This document shows, piece after piece, positions 32,951 to 41,127 of a stretch of 64,000 nucleotides of DNA. Where the stretch lies: contig CBDAQU010000002.1 in assembly GCA_965199235.1 (NCBI GenBank), positions 1,550,001 to 1,614,000 on the forward strand, written 5' to 3'. A program made the translations under genes and the position numbers. The notes below the pieces were generated by a model that did not search any database, was not told the origin of the DNA, and worked only from the letters and a program-made list of their open reading frames with translations. Positions within the stretch are counted from its first letter, which is position 1, and each line of letters starts with the position of its first letter. This stretch comes from BOG-908 sp965199235 (GTDB lineage: Bacteria; Pseudomonadota; Alphaproteobacteria; Acetobacterales; Acetobacteraceae).

Positions 32951-33567
32951 GTGCGACGGAAGATCGGCGCAGGAAGACCGGCCGGCCGCGGTCGTTCGAC
33001 CGGGAGGAGGCGTTGCGCCGCGCCATGCTGCTGTTCTGGCGGCACGGCTACGAAGCGACCTCGCTGAGCGACCTGACGCAGGCGATGGGGGTCACGCCGC
33101 CCAGCATCTACGCTGCGTTCGGCGACAAGAAGCGGCTGTTCCTCGAAGCGGTGGGCCAGTACCTGTCCGGCCCGATGACGTCCGAACAGGCCATCGACGG
33201 CGCAGCGACCGCGCGGGATGCGGCGTGCCTGATGCTGCGCGGCGCCGCGCAGCGGTTCACCGGCGCCGACACTCCGCCGGGATGCCTGATCGCCAGCGCA
33301 GCGATCAGCTGCTCGGCCGATGCGGCCGACGTGCAGGCCGCGCTCGCACACATCCGGCAAACGGTCGAGAGGCAGCTGGCGGCCAGGATCGGGCGCGGGA
33401 TCGAGGCCGGCGAGATGCCGCCCGGCACCGATGCGGAGGCCCTGGCCGGACACGTGATGGCGGTGATCCAGGGCATGTCCACCCTGGCCAGGGACGGCGC
33501 CTCGCACGAGAAGCTGCTGCGCGTGGCAGACACGGCGATGCTGGCCTGGAGGCAATCGACGCCGTAG
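32944..33567 (+). CDS. TetR/AcrR-family transcriptional regulator
   Basis: 207 residues. A basic N-terminal arm (RRRKTGRPRSFDREEAL) leads into a TetR helix-turn-helix at about 20-65 (GYEATSLSDLTQAMGVTPPSIYAAFGDKK), followed by a variable ligand-binding domain with Cys in PGCLIASAAISCSAD. This is typical of the group that controls adjacent oxidoreductases. It probably represses the divergent aldo/keto reductase and itself through the two GTTCCATAG palindromes. The effector is unknown. Confidence 0.9.
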   Translation: MERATEDRRRKTGRPRSFDREEALRRAMLLFWRHGYEATSLSDLTQAMGVTPPSIYAAFGDKKRLFLEAVGQYLSGPMTSEQAIDGAATARDAACLMLRGAAQRFTGADTPPGCLIASAAISCSADAADVQAALAHIRQTVERQLAARIGRGIEAGEMPPGTDAEALAGHVMAVIQGMSTLARDGASHEKLLRVADTAMLAWRQSTP

Positions 33568-33570
33568 CGT

Positions 33571-34128
33571 TCAAGGCCCTCCGCCGGGCACCCACAGCAC
33601 GTCGCCGCCCTCGTTGAAACGGCGGCCGAGCACGAAGAGCAGGTCGGACATGCGGTTCAGGGCACGCACCACCTCCGGGTTCACCTCCTCCTCATGCGCC
33701 AGGTGAACCACCAGGCGTTCGGCGCGGCGCACCATGGTGCGCGCGAGGTGGGCGTAGGACGCGGCCGGCGTGCCGCCCGGCAGCACGAAGCTGGTCAGCG
33801 CGGGCAGGCCCGCATTGGCCTCTGCGACCTCCGCCTCCAGCCGCGCCGCCATGGCTGCGGACACGCGCAGCCGGTCGCCGGCCTGCCCCGGCACGCAGAG
33901 GTCGGCGCCGATGTCGAACAGGTCGTTCTGCATGCGGGCCAGCATGGCGTCGGCGCCCGCATCGTGCGCGGTGTGCAGGCGAAGGATGCCGATCGTGGCG
34001 TTGGCCTCGTCAACCGTGCCGTAGGCATCGACCCGGCAATGGTCCTTGGAGACGCGCGCGCCGTCGCCGAGCGAGGTCTGTCCGCCGTCGCCGCCCCGCG
34101 TCACCACCCGATCGATACGCACCGTCAT
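33571..34128 (-). CDS. Cob(I)alamin adenosyltransferase, PduO type
   Basis: 185 residues. It starts MTVRIDRVVTRGGDGGQTSL with the PduO ATP-binding loop, then VDAYGTVDEANATIG, and a later RRAERLVVHL and NRMSDLLFVLGR (Arg and Asp residues of the PduO/MMAB active site). It converts cob(I)alamin and ATP to adenosylcobalamin. It is the last gene of a B12 import operon and its ATG overlaps the ATPase stop codon (TGATG), so imported corrinoid can be adenosylated by the product of the same transcript. Confidence 0.93.
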   Translation of the reverse strand: MTVRIDRVVTRGGDGGQTSLGDGARVSKDHCRVDAYGTVDEANATIGILRLHTAHDAGADAMLARMQNDLFDIGADLCVPGQAGDRLRVSAAMAARLEAEVAEANAGLPALTSFVLPGGTPAASYAHLARTMVRRAERLVVHLAHEEEVNPEVVRALNRMSDLLFVLGRRFNEGGDVLWVPGGGP

Positions 34129-34817
34129 CACGCCTCCAGATCGCTCGGCGGCAGCAGCCGCAAGGCGCCGTCGGGGCCGAGCCGCATGCCGAAACACGCA
34201 GCCGCCGCCGGCAGCGCCGAGGCGGGCGGGCCGTCGGCCAGCACGCGGCCGTCGCCCAGCACCAACATGCGGGTGGCGTAGGCGCATGCAAGCTCCACGG
34301 CGTGCAGCACGGCGACGACGGCCGACCCGTCGCGCGCCAGGCCGGCGAGCAGGCGCATCACCTCGTGGCTGGCGCGCGGGTCCAGATCGGCCACCGGCTC
34401 GTCCAGCAGCAGCACCGGCGCCCGTGTCGCCAACGCGCGGGCCAGCATGGCGCGGCGCGCCTGGCCGCCCGAGAGCTGGTCCATGCGCCGGCCTGCCAGC
34501 CCGGCCACGCCGCAGGCCCGCATCGCCAGGCCGACCGCCTCGGCATCGGCGTCGCCCCACGGGATGCGCCCGAGCGCCACCAGCTCGGCGACCGTCATCC
34601 CCCACACCGACCGGGCGCCCTGCTCCACATAGGCGACGCGGCGCGGCTGCACGCGCCCGCCGGGCAGCAAGCCGGCCAGAGCGCGAAGCAATGTGGTCTT
34701 GCCGGCGCCGTTCGGCCCGCAGATGGCGACGAACTCGCCCGCGCCTGCCTCGAATGTCACGTCGTGCAGCACCGTCCGGCCGCCGAGCGCCGCGGAAAGG
34801 CCCCGCACCCCGATCAC
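34128..34817 (-). CDS. ABC transporter ATP-binding protein (BtuD/FecE-like)
   Basis: 229 residues from a GTG start. Walker A GPNGAGKTT, signature LSGGQARR, Walker B VLLLDEPVADLD and the switch His in VLHAVELA are all present. The GTG overlaps the stop codon of the permease gene. With the permease and binding protein it forms a BtuCDF-type importer that moves vitamin B12 or another corrinoid into the cytoplasm. Specificity is inferred from the adjacent adenosyltransferase. Confidence 0.9.
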   Translation of the reverse strand: MIGVRGLSAALGGRTVLHDVTFEAGAGEFVAICGPNGAGKTTLLRALAGLLPGGRVQPRRVAYVEQGARSVWGMTVAELVALGRIPWGDADAEAVGLAMRACGVAGLAGRRMDQLSGGQARRAMLARALATRAPVLLLDEPVADLDPRASHEVMRLLAGLARDGSAVVAVLHAVELACAYATRMLVLGDGRVLADGPPASALPAAAACFGMRLGPDGALRLLPPSDLEA

Positions 34818-35749
34818 CCGGGGTGCCGCCGCGCGATACGGACCAGGAACGGCGCGCCGAGCAGGGCGGTCAGCACGCCCAGCCGCGGCTCGGCCTGCAG
34901 CGGCAGCATCAGCGGCGCCAGCCTGGCCAGCAGGTCGGCCGCCAGCAGCAGGGCGGCGCCGCCCGCCAGAGACGGCCAGAGCACGGCGCCCGGCCGCTCG
35001 CCGAACCAGGGACGCAGGAGATGCGGCACCACCAGGCCGACGAAGCCGATGCCGCCGGCCACAGCCGCGCCGCCCCCAACCGCCAGCGCCACACCGGACG
35101 CCGCCAGCCGCAGCGTGGGGCCGATGGGCACGCCAAGGCTCGCAGCAGTCGCCTCGCCCAGAGCCAGCCCGTCGAGCCTGGAGCCGAGCCGCAGCAGCAG
35201 CGCGCAGCCGGCGAGGATGACGGGAGCCGCCAGGGCCAGATGCAGCAGCGTGCGATCCTCCAGCCCGCCCATCAGCCAGAAGGTGATTTCGGCCAGCGCG
35301 AAGGGGTTGGGCGCCAGCGACAGGGCCAGGGCCAGCAGGGCCGAAGCGGCGGCCGACAGAGCGACGCCGCCAAGGATCAGCGCGGTGCCCGAAACGCTGC
35401 GGCCGAGCCCGCCGAGCAGCACCGCGCAGCCGAGCCCCGCCCCGAGCAGCGCCCCAAACGGCAGGGCTGGGGCGAACGCGGCGGAGACCCCCCAGTAGAA
35501 GGCGAGCACCGCACCGAAGGCCGCGCAGCCGCCGATGCCGAGCAGCCCTGGGTCGGCAAGCGGGTTGCGCAACGCTCCCTGCAGCACGGCGCCTGACAGG
35601 CCAAGCCCGCCGCCGACCAGCCCCGCCAGCACGGTGCGCGGAAACCGTATCTGCCACAGGACCAGCCAGTCGGGCACGCCCCAGCCGGCCGCACCGACCA
35701 GCAGCGACCCGGCCAATAGAAGGGCGACCGACGCCCAGAGCACCCTCAT
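34814..35749 (-). CDS. FecCD-family ABC permease (BtuC-like)
   Basis: 311 residues, about nine or ten membrane helices. FecCD/BtuC signatures include RFPRTVLAGLVGGGLGLSGAVLQGALRNPLADPGLLGI and a late GFVGLVVPHLLRPW. Its ATG overlaps the stop codon of the binding protein gene (ATGA) and its stop overlaps the ATPase start, so the cassette is tightly coupled. It forms the membrane channel of the corrinoid importer. Confidence 0.92.
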   Translation of the reverse strand: MRVLWASVALLLAGSLLVGAAGWGVPDWLVLWQIRFPRTVLAGLVGGGLGLSGAVLQGALRNPLADPGLLGIGGCAAFGAVLAFYWGVSAAFAPALPFGALLGAGLGCAVLLGGLGRSVSGTALILGGVALSAAASALLALALSLAPNPFALAEITFWLMGGLEDRTLLHLALAAPVILAGCALLLRLGSRLDGLALGEATAASLGVPIGPTLRLAASGVALAVGGGAAVAGGIGFVGLVVPHLLRPWFGERPGAVLWPSLAGGAALLLAADLLARLAPLMLPLQAEPRLGVLTALLGAPFLVRIARRHPG

Positions 35750-36534
35750 CGCCGGGCGAGCAACTCGGCCGCGCTGACGGAGAACGGGCCGCCGCAGATC
35801 AGCAACGGCGCTGGCACCTCCACGCGCGCGAACCCGGCCAAAGCGGGATGGCGGGCGAGGTCGGTGGCCATGGACGGGGTGCGCGGCGCCGCCTCGACCA
35901 CCAGCAGGTCCGGCTTGCGGGCCAGCAGGGCTTCGATTCCCATGCGCCCGCCGGTGCCCGAGTCGGACAGGCCCGCCGCGCGCAGCGCCGCATCCGCCAG
36001 GCTTCCCGGCCCGGCGGTCCAGCCGCCGGCCTGCCACATGACCGCCGAGCCGTGGCGTGGGCGCAGGGCGGCAAGCCTGCGCCACATATCGGCGACCAAC
36101 GCCTGGCCGCGTTCAGGCACGCCAAGCAGGCCGGCCGCCTGCATCACCTGCGCGCCGATCTGGGCGAAACTCTCCGGCTCGTCGAACTGCACCACGCGCA
36201 GGCCGCGGGCGCGCAGCAGTGCAACCGTGGTCTGCGCCCCGTAGCGCCCGGCCAGCACCAGGTCGGGGTGAAGGCGAAGCACCGACTCGGCGTCGGCGCG
36301 CACGGTAGGCAGACGCAAGGCCAGCCCGGCCACGAACGACAGAGCAGGATCGCGCGCCAAAGGCTCCAGCGCCAGCACCTGCTCAGGCGCCAAAAGCACC
36401 AGCAACTGATCCGTACAAAGGTTAAGCGAAACCACACCAGCCCCCCAGGCGTGATTGATTGTGACTAGAGCGACCAAAAAACAAAGGTTCTTGCTTCTTC
36501 TTTCAAGAAGAAGTCTTTTCTTGCCTTTCGTCAA
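35746..36534 (-). CDS. Periplasmic corrinoid-binding protein (BtuF-like)
   Basis: Up to 262 residues of the helical-backbone substrate-binding protein family: VVSLNLCTDQLLVLL near the start, PDLVLAGRYGAQTTVALLRARG in the middle and KPDLLVVEAAPR later. It would deliver B12 to the permease. The start is doubtful. A TTG at 36534 overlaps the upstream stop codon (TTGA) but lies at the edge of the AT-rich repeat R3-c, so residues such as KGKKRLLLERRSKN are encoded by the repeat. An internal TTG near 36475 would give a shorter signal peptide. Confidence 0.8.
   Translation of the reverse strand: MTKGKKRLLLERRSKNLCFLVALVTINHAWGAGVVSLNLCTDQLLVLLAPEQVLALEPLARDPALSFVAGLALRLPTVRADAESVLRLHPDLVLAGRYGAQTTVALLRARGLRVVQFDEPESFAQIGAQVMQAAGLLGVPERGQALVADMWRRLAALRPRHGSAVMWQAGGWTAGPGSLADAALRAAGLSDSGTGGRMGIEALLARKPDLLVVEAAPRTPSMATDLARHPALAGFARVEVPAPLLICGGPFSVSAAELLARR
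36474..36530 (+). repeat. AT-rich palindromic repeat R3-c at the start of the B12-binding protein gene
   Basis: GACCAAAAAACAAAGGTTCTTG, then a perfect palindrome, CTTCTTCTT / AAGAAGAAG (36494-36513). The same arrangement occurs in R3-a, where the palindrome reads CTTCTTTTTT / AAAAAAGAAG. The T-to-C change in one arm is matched by A-to-G in the other, which points to selection for the hairpin. Confidence 0.7.
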
Positions 36535-37415
36535 AGTGCAACGGCACCCAAATGCTTGGCCTTGTACTCCGGCTCCACATGGATGCTGACCAGCAGATGC
36601 TCCATGTCGGCACGCAGGGCCGCCTCCATCCGGTCGCAGATCTCATGCGCCTCATCGACGCGCATGCTCCCGGGCACCACAAGATGGAACTGCACGAAGG
36701 TGCTGCGTCCCGCCTGGCGTGTGCGTATGTCGTGTGCCTCGATGGCACCGCCGCCTTCCGCCACCAGCACGCGTTCGATCCGCTGCACGGTGTCGTCGGC
36801 CGGCGCCATGTCCATCAGCCCGCCCACGGACTGGCCGATCAGCTGCACGCCGGTGTAGAGCACGTATGCCGCCGTCGCCGCACCGACCACCGCGTCCAGC
36901 CGAAGCACGCCGGTCGTCACAACCAGCCCCACCCCTGCGAGCACGCCGAAGCTGGTCACCACGTCCCCTGTCAAGTGCCGCGCGTCGCCGGCCAAGGCGG
37001 GCGATCGGACGCGGCGCGCCGCCCGGAACAGCACGACAGCCCACAGCGCGTTCACCGCGGTTGCGGCCACGCTCAGCCCCACGCCCAGGGCCGGCGCGCT
37101 GAGCACGTGCGGGTGCCGCCAGGCGTTCCAGGCGTGCTGCAGGATGCTGACGGAGGCGACCACGATGAGCACGCCTTCGACCACGGCCGCGAGGAACTCC
37201 GCCTTGTCGTGGCCGTATGGGTGGTTGATGTCGGCGGGGCGGGCGGCAAAGCGGAGGGCTGCGTAGGCGACGCTGGAGGCTGCCACGTTCACCACGGTTT
37301 CCAGCGCGTCGGAGTAGAACGCAGCACTCCCGGTGACGGCCCAGGCGGCGCTTTTGAGCGCCAGCACCACCAGACCGACACCGATGCTGGCCGCGGCGAT
37401 ACGCAGTGTGTTCAC
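36531..37415 (-). CDS. Cation diffusion facilitator (CDF) family transporter
   Basis: 294 residues from a GTG start. Six helices are followed by a cytoplasmic C-terminal domain. CDF metal-site motifs are visible: FYSDALETVVNVAAS in helix 2, INHPYGHDKAEFLAA in the loop after helix 2, and GDARHLTGDVVTSFGVL in helix 5. It exports divalent cations (Zn, Fe, Co or Mn) in exchange for protons. Its stop overlaps the TTG of the BtuF-like gene, so it could be the first gene of the B12 operon. Metal specificity cannot be read from sequence. Confidence 0.88.
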   Translation of the reverse strand: MNTLRIAAASIGVGLVVLALKSAAWAVTGSAAFYSDALETVVNVAASSVAYAALRFAARPADINHPYGHDKAEFLAAVVEGVLIVVASVSILQHAWNAWRHPHVLSAPALGVGLSVAATAVNALWAVVLFRAARRVRSPALAGDARHLTGDVVTSFGVLAGVGLVVTTGVLRLDAVVGAATAAYVLYTGVQLIGQSVGGLMDMAPADDTVQRIERVLVAEGGGAIEAHDIRTRQAGRSTFVQFHLVVPGSMRVDEAHEICDRMEAALRADMEHLLVSIHVEPEYKAKHLGAVAL

Positions 37416-37514
37416 GCAGCAGGGCCTTCCGCGGTGCCCGGACGGTCTAGCAGCCCGCGCGCATCGCGCCCACACCCGAGCCGGCCGGGCGGGGCGAACT
37501 GCGCGGTCTTGATG

Positions 37515-37934
37515 TCACTCGCCGATGAAATGCAGCGCCACCTCCCGGCGGTGCGGCTGGGTCCGATGTTCGTAGAGGTAGATACCCTGCCAGGTGCCGA
37601 GCACCATCGCGCCGTCGCCGACGGGCACGCTCAGCTGCGTCTGCGTCAGCGCGGCCCTGATATGGGCGGGCATGTCGTCGGGCCCCTCCGCGCCGTGCAC
37701 GTAAAGCCCGCGCCCCTCCGGCGCGATGCGTGCGAAAAACGTCTCCAGGTCGGCGCGCACGTCTGGGTCGGCGTTTTCCTGCACCAGCAGGGAGGCGGAG
37801 GTGTGACGGCACCACAGCGTCAGCAACCCGGACACCGCCGTGCGGCCGTGCAGGAAGGCCGAGACGCGGCGCGTGATGTCGGTCAGCCCGCGCGTGCGGG
37901 TCTGAACGCTCAGCGTGTCCGAGAACTGCCTCAT
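37515..37934 (-). CDS. yjbQ: YjbQ-family protein (UPF0047; secondary thiamine-phosphate synthase)
   Basis: 139 residues, complete. Family motifs RHTSASLLVQENADPDVRAD and LGTWQGIYLYEHR are present, with His and Glu residues of the conserved pocket. Members can show weak thiamine-phosphate synthase activity in vitro, but the true role is unclear. It starts at an ATG with a GGAG site and lies between btuB and the CDF gene on the same strand. Confidence 0.88.
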   Translation of the reverse strand: MRQFSDTLSVQTRTRGLTDITRRVSAFLHGRTAVSGLLTLWCRHTSASLLVQENADPDVRADLETFFARIAPEGRGLYVHGAEGPDDMPAHIRAALTQTQLSVPVGDGAMVLGTWQGIYLYEHRTQPHRREVALHFIGE

Positions 37935-37979
37935 GCAAAACTCCTGGAGTGGTGTGTTTACGGCGGCTCGAGGAAAATT

Positions 37980-38022
37980 GGGGACGCTGTCCCCAACCTT
38001 CTGCTGGGGTCAGGAGCCCCAG
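37980..38022 (-). terminator. Tandem GC-rich hairpins between btuB and yjbQ
   Basis: Two adjacent hairpins: GGGGAC/GTCCCC with a GCT loop (37980-37994), and CTGGGG/CCCCAG (38004-38022). Neither has a long T-run on the reverse strand, so termination is possible but not certain. They lie downstream of the btuB stop codon. Confidence 0.45.
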
Positions 38023-38107
38023 ACCCCCATCCCTCTGGTAGCGGCAGCGGTCCGGGCCCAGTGCGGTTCGAGGAGCAAGCCCCAAGCCAAGCCAAACGCA
38101 TCCCGCT

Positions 38108-40075
38108 CTAGAAACGCAGGCGCGCGCCGGCCAGCACGGAGGCGCCAGGCGTCTGGTAGCCGTTGGCCGGCTCGAACGTCGAGTTGCCCAGGTTCTTGCC
38201 CCAGGCAAACAGCTCCACGACCCGCGTCGCCTGCCAGGTGGCGTTGAGGTTGAAGATCAGCCCGCTGCGCGACCGTCCGACGTAGGGGGTCGCCGCCATG
38301 CCGTCGTCGTCGGTGAGGAAATCCTCGAAATTGCCGACGTAGAGCAGCTCCGGCGCGATCACCACGCCCTGCATCGGCACCAGCCGCAGGTTGGCCGAGC
38401 CCTGGTTGTAGGGACGGCGCAGCAGCTGGGTGTGGGCGCCGAGGTCGCGCGCATCGGTGTAGGTGTAGGTGAGGTCGGCCTGCACCCAGGGAGCCGCCCG
38501 GTAGGTGAGGGTCGTTTCGATTCCCTGGGTGCGCGCGCTGGCGATGTTGACCGGCGAGGACGACAGGAAATCCGGCGCGTACTGCACCTGGATCAGGTCG
38601 CGGATCCGGTTGCTGAAATAGGTGACGCCGATGCTGGCGCTCTGTTTCGGCGCCAAGGCCAGTTCGGTCACCCAGCCGGCCTCGTAGCCCTCCGAACGCT
38701 CGGGCCGCAGGTTCGGGTTGCCGACGTAGCCGAAGCTGTCGATACCGTAACGGTCGTAGAGCGCAGGCGCGCGGAAGCCGGTGCCGTAGGATGCCTTCAG
38801 ATGCGAGAGAAGTTCCGGCACGTCCAGCACGCCGCCGAACCGCCAGGTGAACGCGCTGCCGGCCAATGTGGTCGCGTCCTCGCGCAACTGCCCAGTGAGT
38901 GCGAGGCGTTTGAGCACGGTCGATTGCAGGCCGGCATAGCCCGAATCGGTGTCGTCATGCGCGCGCACCGTGCTGAGATAGGGGAAGCCGCCGAACACCT
39001 CGTTGATCTTGCTGTCGGCCTGGTCGGACTGGTGTTCGTAGCCGAACGTCACGCTGTTGCCGGTCAGCACCGAATAATCAGGCCCGTGCACGGTGTTGTC
39101 CCATTGCGCGTCCGTGCGCCTGCCATGGTAGCGGCTGTCTTCCTGCGTCGCGTTGGGATCGTCGGCGGCAAGCCCTATCGTGTAGCGACGGTCGTCCTGC
39201 ACGCGGGTGAGGTAGGCCCGCGTGTCCCACAGCCCGTCGAACAGCTTGCTGGTCACGCCCAGCCGGCCGAACAGAGAGGCGTCGTAGCCGGTGGCGTTGC
39301 CGGCATCGTAGTCCATCTCGTCGTAGCCGTATTTGGCATCACGCGCGCGCAGCAGGACGGAGAATCGTGTGTCGGCGAAGGGGGTTGCGCCCAGCTCCAC
39401 CTGCGCCTGCTTGCTGCGGTTGCCGTCCACCTCGCCGGTGTAGACCGGTCTTTCGCGGCTCGGCGTCTGGTCGAAGCCTCGTTCCGAAAGGCCCTCCACA
39501 TTGGCCGAATAATCCCAGATGCTGAAACCGCCGGCGACGTCGGCCTGCGCCAGGCCGGCGCGCGGCGCGCCCCCGGCCAGCGTCGCGTGGCCGTGCGGCG
39601 CGCCGGCACCGTGGCGGGTGATCAGGTTGATCACCCCGCCGATGGCGCCAGAGCCGTAGAGGCTGGACATCGGGCCGCGAACGATCTCGATACGCTCCAC
39701 ATCCTCCAGCGTATCGACGCCGAAGTTGAACGCGCCGCCGGGATCGCCAGGGTCGTTGACGGGCACGCCGTCGCGCAGCACCAGCACGTGGTTCGAGTTG
39801 GTGCCGCGGATGAACACGCTCGACTGGCTGCCGGGCCCGCCCGTCTGCACCACGCGCAGCCCCGGAACTGCCTGCAAAGCGTCGACCAGGCTGACATAGC
39901 CGCGCTCCTCTATCGTGCGCCGGTCGATGACGGTGACGCCGGCCGGCAGGTTCACCACCGCGCTCGGCACGCGCGTGGCCGTAACGGCGATGTTCTCCTG
40001 CGAATCGGGGTTGGCCTGCGCGTGCAGCGCGCGCGGGAGGGTTGCGGCCAGGGCAGCAAGAAAAAGGACACGCAT
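38108..40075 (-). CDS. btuB: TonB-dependent vitamin B12 receptor (BtuB-like)
   Basis: 655 residues. A signal peptide ending ALHAQ precedes a TonB box (ENIAVTATRV), then a plug domain with GYVSLVDALQAVPGLRVVQTGGPGSQSSVFIRGTNSNH-type sequence and VERIEIVRGPMSSLYGSGAIGGVIN. The barrel ends in Phe (LAGARLRF). The protein fits BtuB in length and plug motifs, and a cobalamin riboswitch precedes it. It takes corrinoids across the outer membrane, supplying the BtuF-FecCD-ATPase importer nearby. The ATG at 40075 has a GGAG site; an ATG at 40093 would add six residues. Confidence 0.92.
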   Translation of the reverse strand: MRVLFLAALAATLPRALHAQANPDSQENIAVTATRVPSAVVNLPAGVTVIDRRTIEERGYVSLVDALQAVPGLRVVQTGGPGSQSSVFIRGTNSNHVLVLRDGVPVNDPGDPGGAFNFGVDTLEDVERIEIVRGPMSSLYGSGAIGGVINLITRHGAGAPHGHATLAGGAPRAGLAQADVAGGFSIWDYSANVEGLSERGFDQTPSRERPVYTGEVDGNRSKQAQVELGATPFADTRFSVLLRARDAKYGYDEMDYDAGNATGYDASLFGRLGVTSKLFDGLWDTRAYLTRVQDDRRYTIGLAADDPNATQEDSRYHGRRTDAQWDNTVHGPDYSVLTGNSVTFGYEHQSDQADSKINEVFGGFPYLSTVRAHDDTDSGYAGLQSTVLKRLALTGQLREDATTLAGSAFTWRFGGVLDVPELLSHLKASYGTGFRAPALYDRYGIDSFGYVGNPNLRPERSEGYEAGWVTELALAPKQSASIGVTYFSNRIRDLIQVQYAPDFLSSSPVNIASARTQGIETTLTYRAAPWVQADLTYTYTDARDLGAHTQLLRRPYNQGSANLRLVPMQGVVIAPELLYVGNFEDFLTDDDGMAATPYVGRSRSGLIFNLNATWQATRVVELFAWGKNLGNSTFEPANGYQTPGASVLAGARLRF

Positions 40076-40197
40076 GGGCGTACGACTCCACATGGCCGCA
40101 GGCACGGTGTGCCAAGCGGCGTGCAACACGGCGATTGCCGCATGCGGGTCTTCCCCACTGCTTCGGTGCACCCCGCCCGACGCGCGCGCACAGTCTC

Positions 40198-40382
40198 GAC
40201 ACCGGCCGGTCTCCTGGCTCGCCGCCTGGTCCTGCCTCTTGCGAGAGAACCGCCTGCCCCGCCTTCTCGCCGCTTGCACGGCAATGGCTTTGAGGGGCCG
40301 GCATGGGCCGCTTACAGTTGCGGGGGCAGCTGCGGCGTCGCACCGCATTCCCGTTTCAGCCCGTCGCCGGGCCACCTGTGTC
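40198..40382 (-). promoter_or_regulatory. Cobalamin (AdoCbl) riboswitch upstream of btuB
   Basis: Read on the reverse strand, the core holds GCTGCCCCCGCAACTGTAAG, the highly conserved segment of cobalamin riboswitches. Before it is AACGGGAATGCGGTG and after it AGCGGCGAGAAGGC and GAGCCAGGAGACC (the B12-box region). The closing stem P1 pairs GACAC (40378-40382) with GTGTC (40198-40202). It should shut down btuB when cobalamin is plentiful. About 120 bases separate it from the btuB ATG, leaving room for the expression platform. Confidence 0.93.
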
Positions 40383-40543
40383 TGATTGGCAGGCTAGGCC
40401 GCCCAGGCGCGCAAGGAAAGGGATCTTTCCCGTGCCGTTCAGACGGGTGCCCGAGCGGCTAGGCCCTTTGGACGGGGGCTGGGCGCCAGAACCGCCAGCA
40501 GACGCGGGCGTTTGGGCGGGAAACGACGTCAGGGAGACCGTTC

Positions 40544-41068
40544 ATGATCATCAACATTCTGCGCCGCAGCGTTCTGGCAGGCTGCGCGTGCCTCTGTCCG
40601 GCCCTGGCGTTTGCAGGGCCGTGCTCGGCCGACATAGCGGCCATCGGCCGTCAGCTCAGCCAGAGCCCCGCGCTTGGCCCGGCGACGACGGGGACGCTGA
40701 CCGGGTCAAACCCAGGCGCCCGTGTCGGCGGGCAAAGCCCGGTTGCGGACCAGCATGGCACCTCTGCCGACCAACGGGTCGGCGGCACGGCCGGCACCAA
40801 GGAGCTGGATGCTGTATCCTCCAACGTCGCCACCTCCGATGCCGACGTGCGGCAACAACAGCTCGGCCACCCGACAGCGGCGGCGCAATCGCGAAGCAAC
40901 GGGGTGGAAACCGCACCGGGCAGCCATCCAGGCACCGCCAGTGCCGCGGACGACAGGATGTCTCGCGCCAAGACGGCCTGGCAGAAGGCGGTGGATCTAA
41001 ACGCGCAGAATGATCCTCGGTGCGAGGGGGCGGTGGCTGAGGCACGCTCGGTTATGCGAGGGAGCTAG
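40544..41068 (+). CDS. Exported protein of unknown function
   Basis: 174 residues. A signal peptide (VLAGCACLCPALAFA-GPC) is followed by a Cys, then a low-complexity Ser/Thr/Gly/Ala region and a C-terminal segment RAKTAWQKAVDLNAQNDPRCEG with a second Cys. The ATG has an AGGGAG ribosome-binding site. I recognise no function. The Cys in GPC and the late Cys could form a disulfide. It is divergent from btuB and the riboswitch, with about 160 bp between for its promoter. Confidence 0.65.
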   Translation: MIINILRRSVLAGCACLCPALAFAGPCSADIAAIGRQLSQSPALGPATTGTLTGSNPGARVGGQSPVADQHGTSADQRVGGTAGTKELDAVSSNVATSDADVRQQQLGHPTAAAQSRSNGVETAPGSHPGTASAADDRMSRAKTAWQKAVDLNAQNDPRCEGAVAEARSVMRGS

Positions 41069-41098
41069 AAGGCAGGGGGCTTACCCCTTGACCCCATC

Positions 41099-41127
41099 CA
41101 AAGGCGAAGCCTTTGAGGTCCTTTTTT
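41099..41127 (+). terminator. Terminator between convergent genes
   Basis: Stem CAAAGGC/GCCTTTG with a GAA loop (41099-41115), then AGGTCC and a run of six T (41122-41127). It lies about 30 bp after the exported protein gene; the T-run ends in the dnaN stop codon. Confidence 0.6.

Noticed and set aside
40081..40375. N-terminal extension of the btuB frame through the riboswitch
   Set aside because: The sequence is better explained as a cobalamin riboswitch and leader; the signal peptide starts at 40075.
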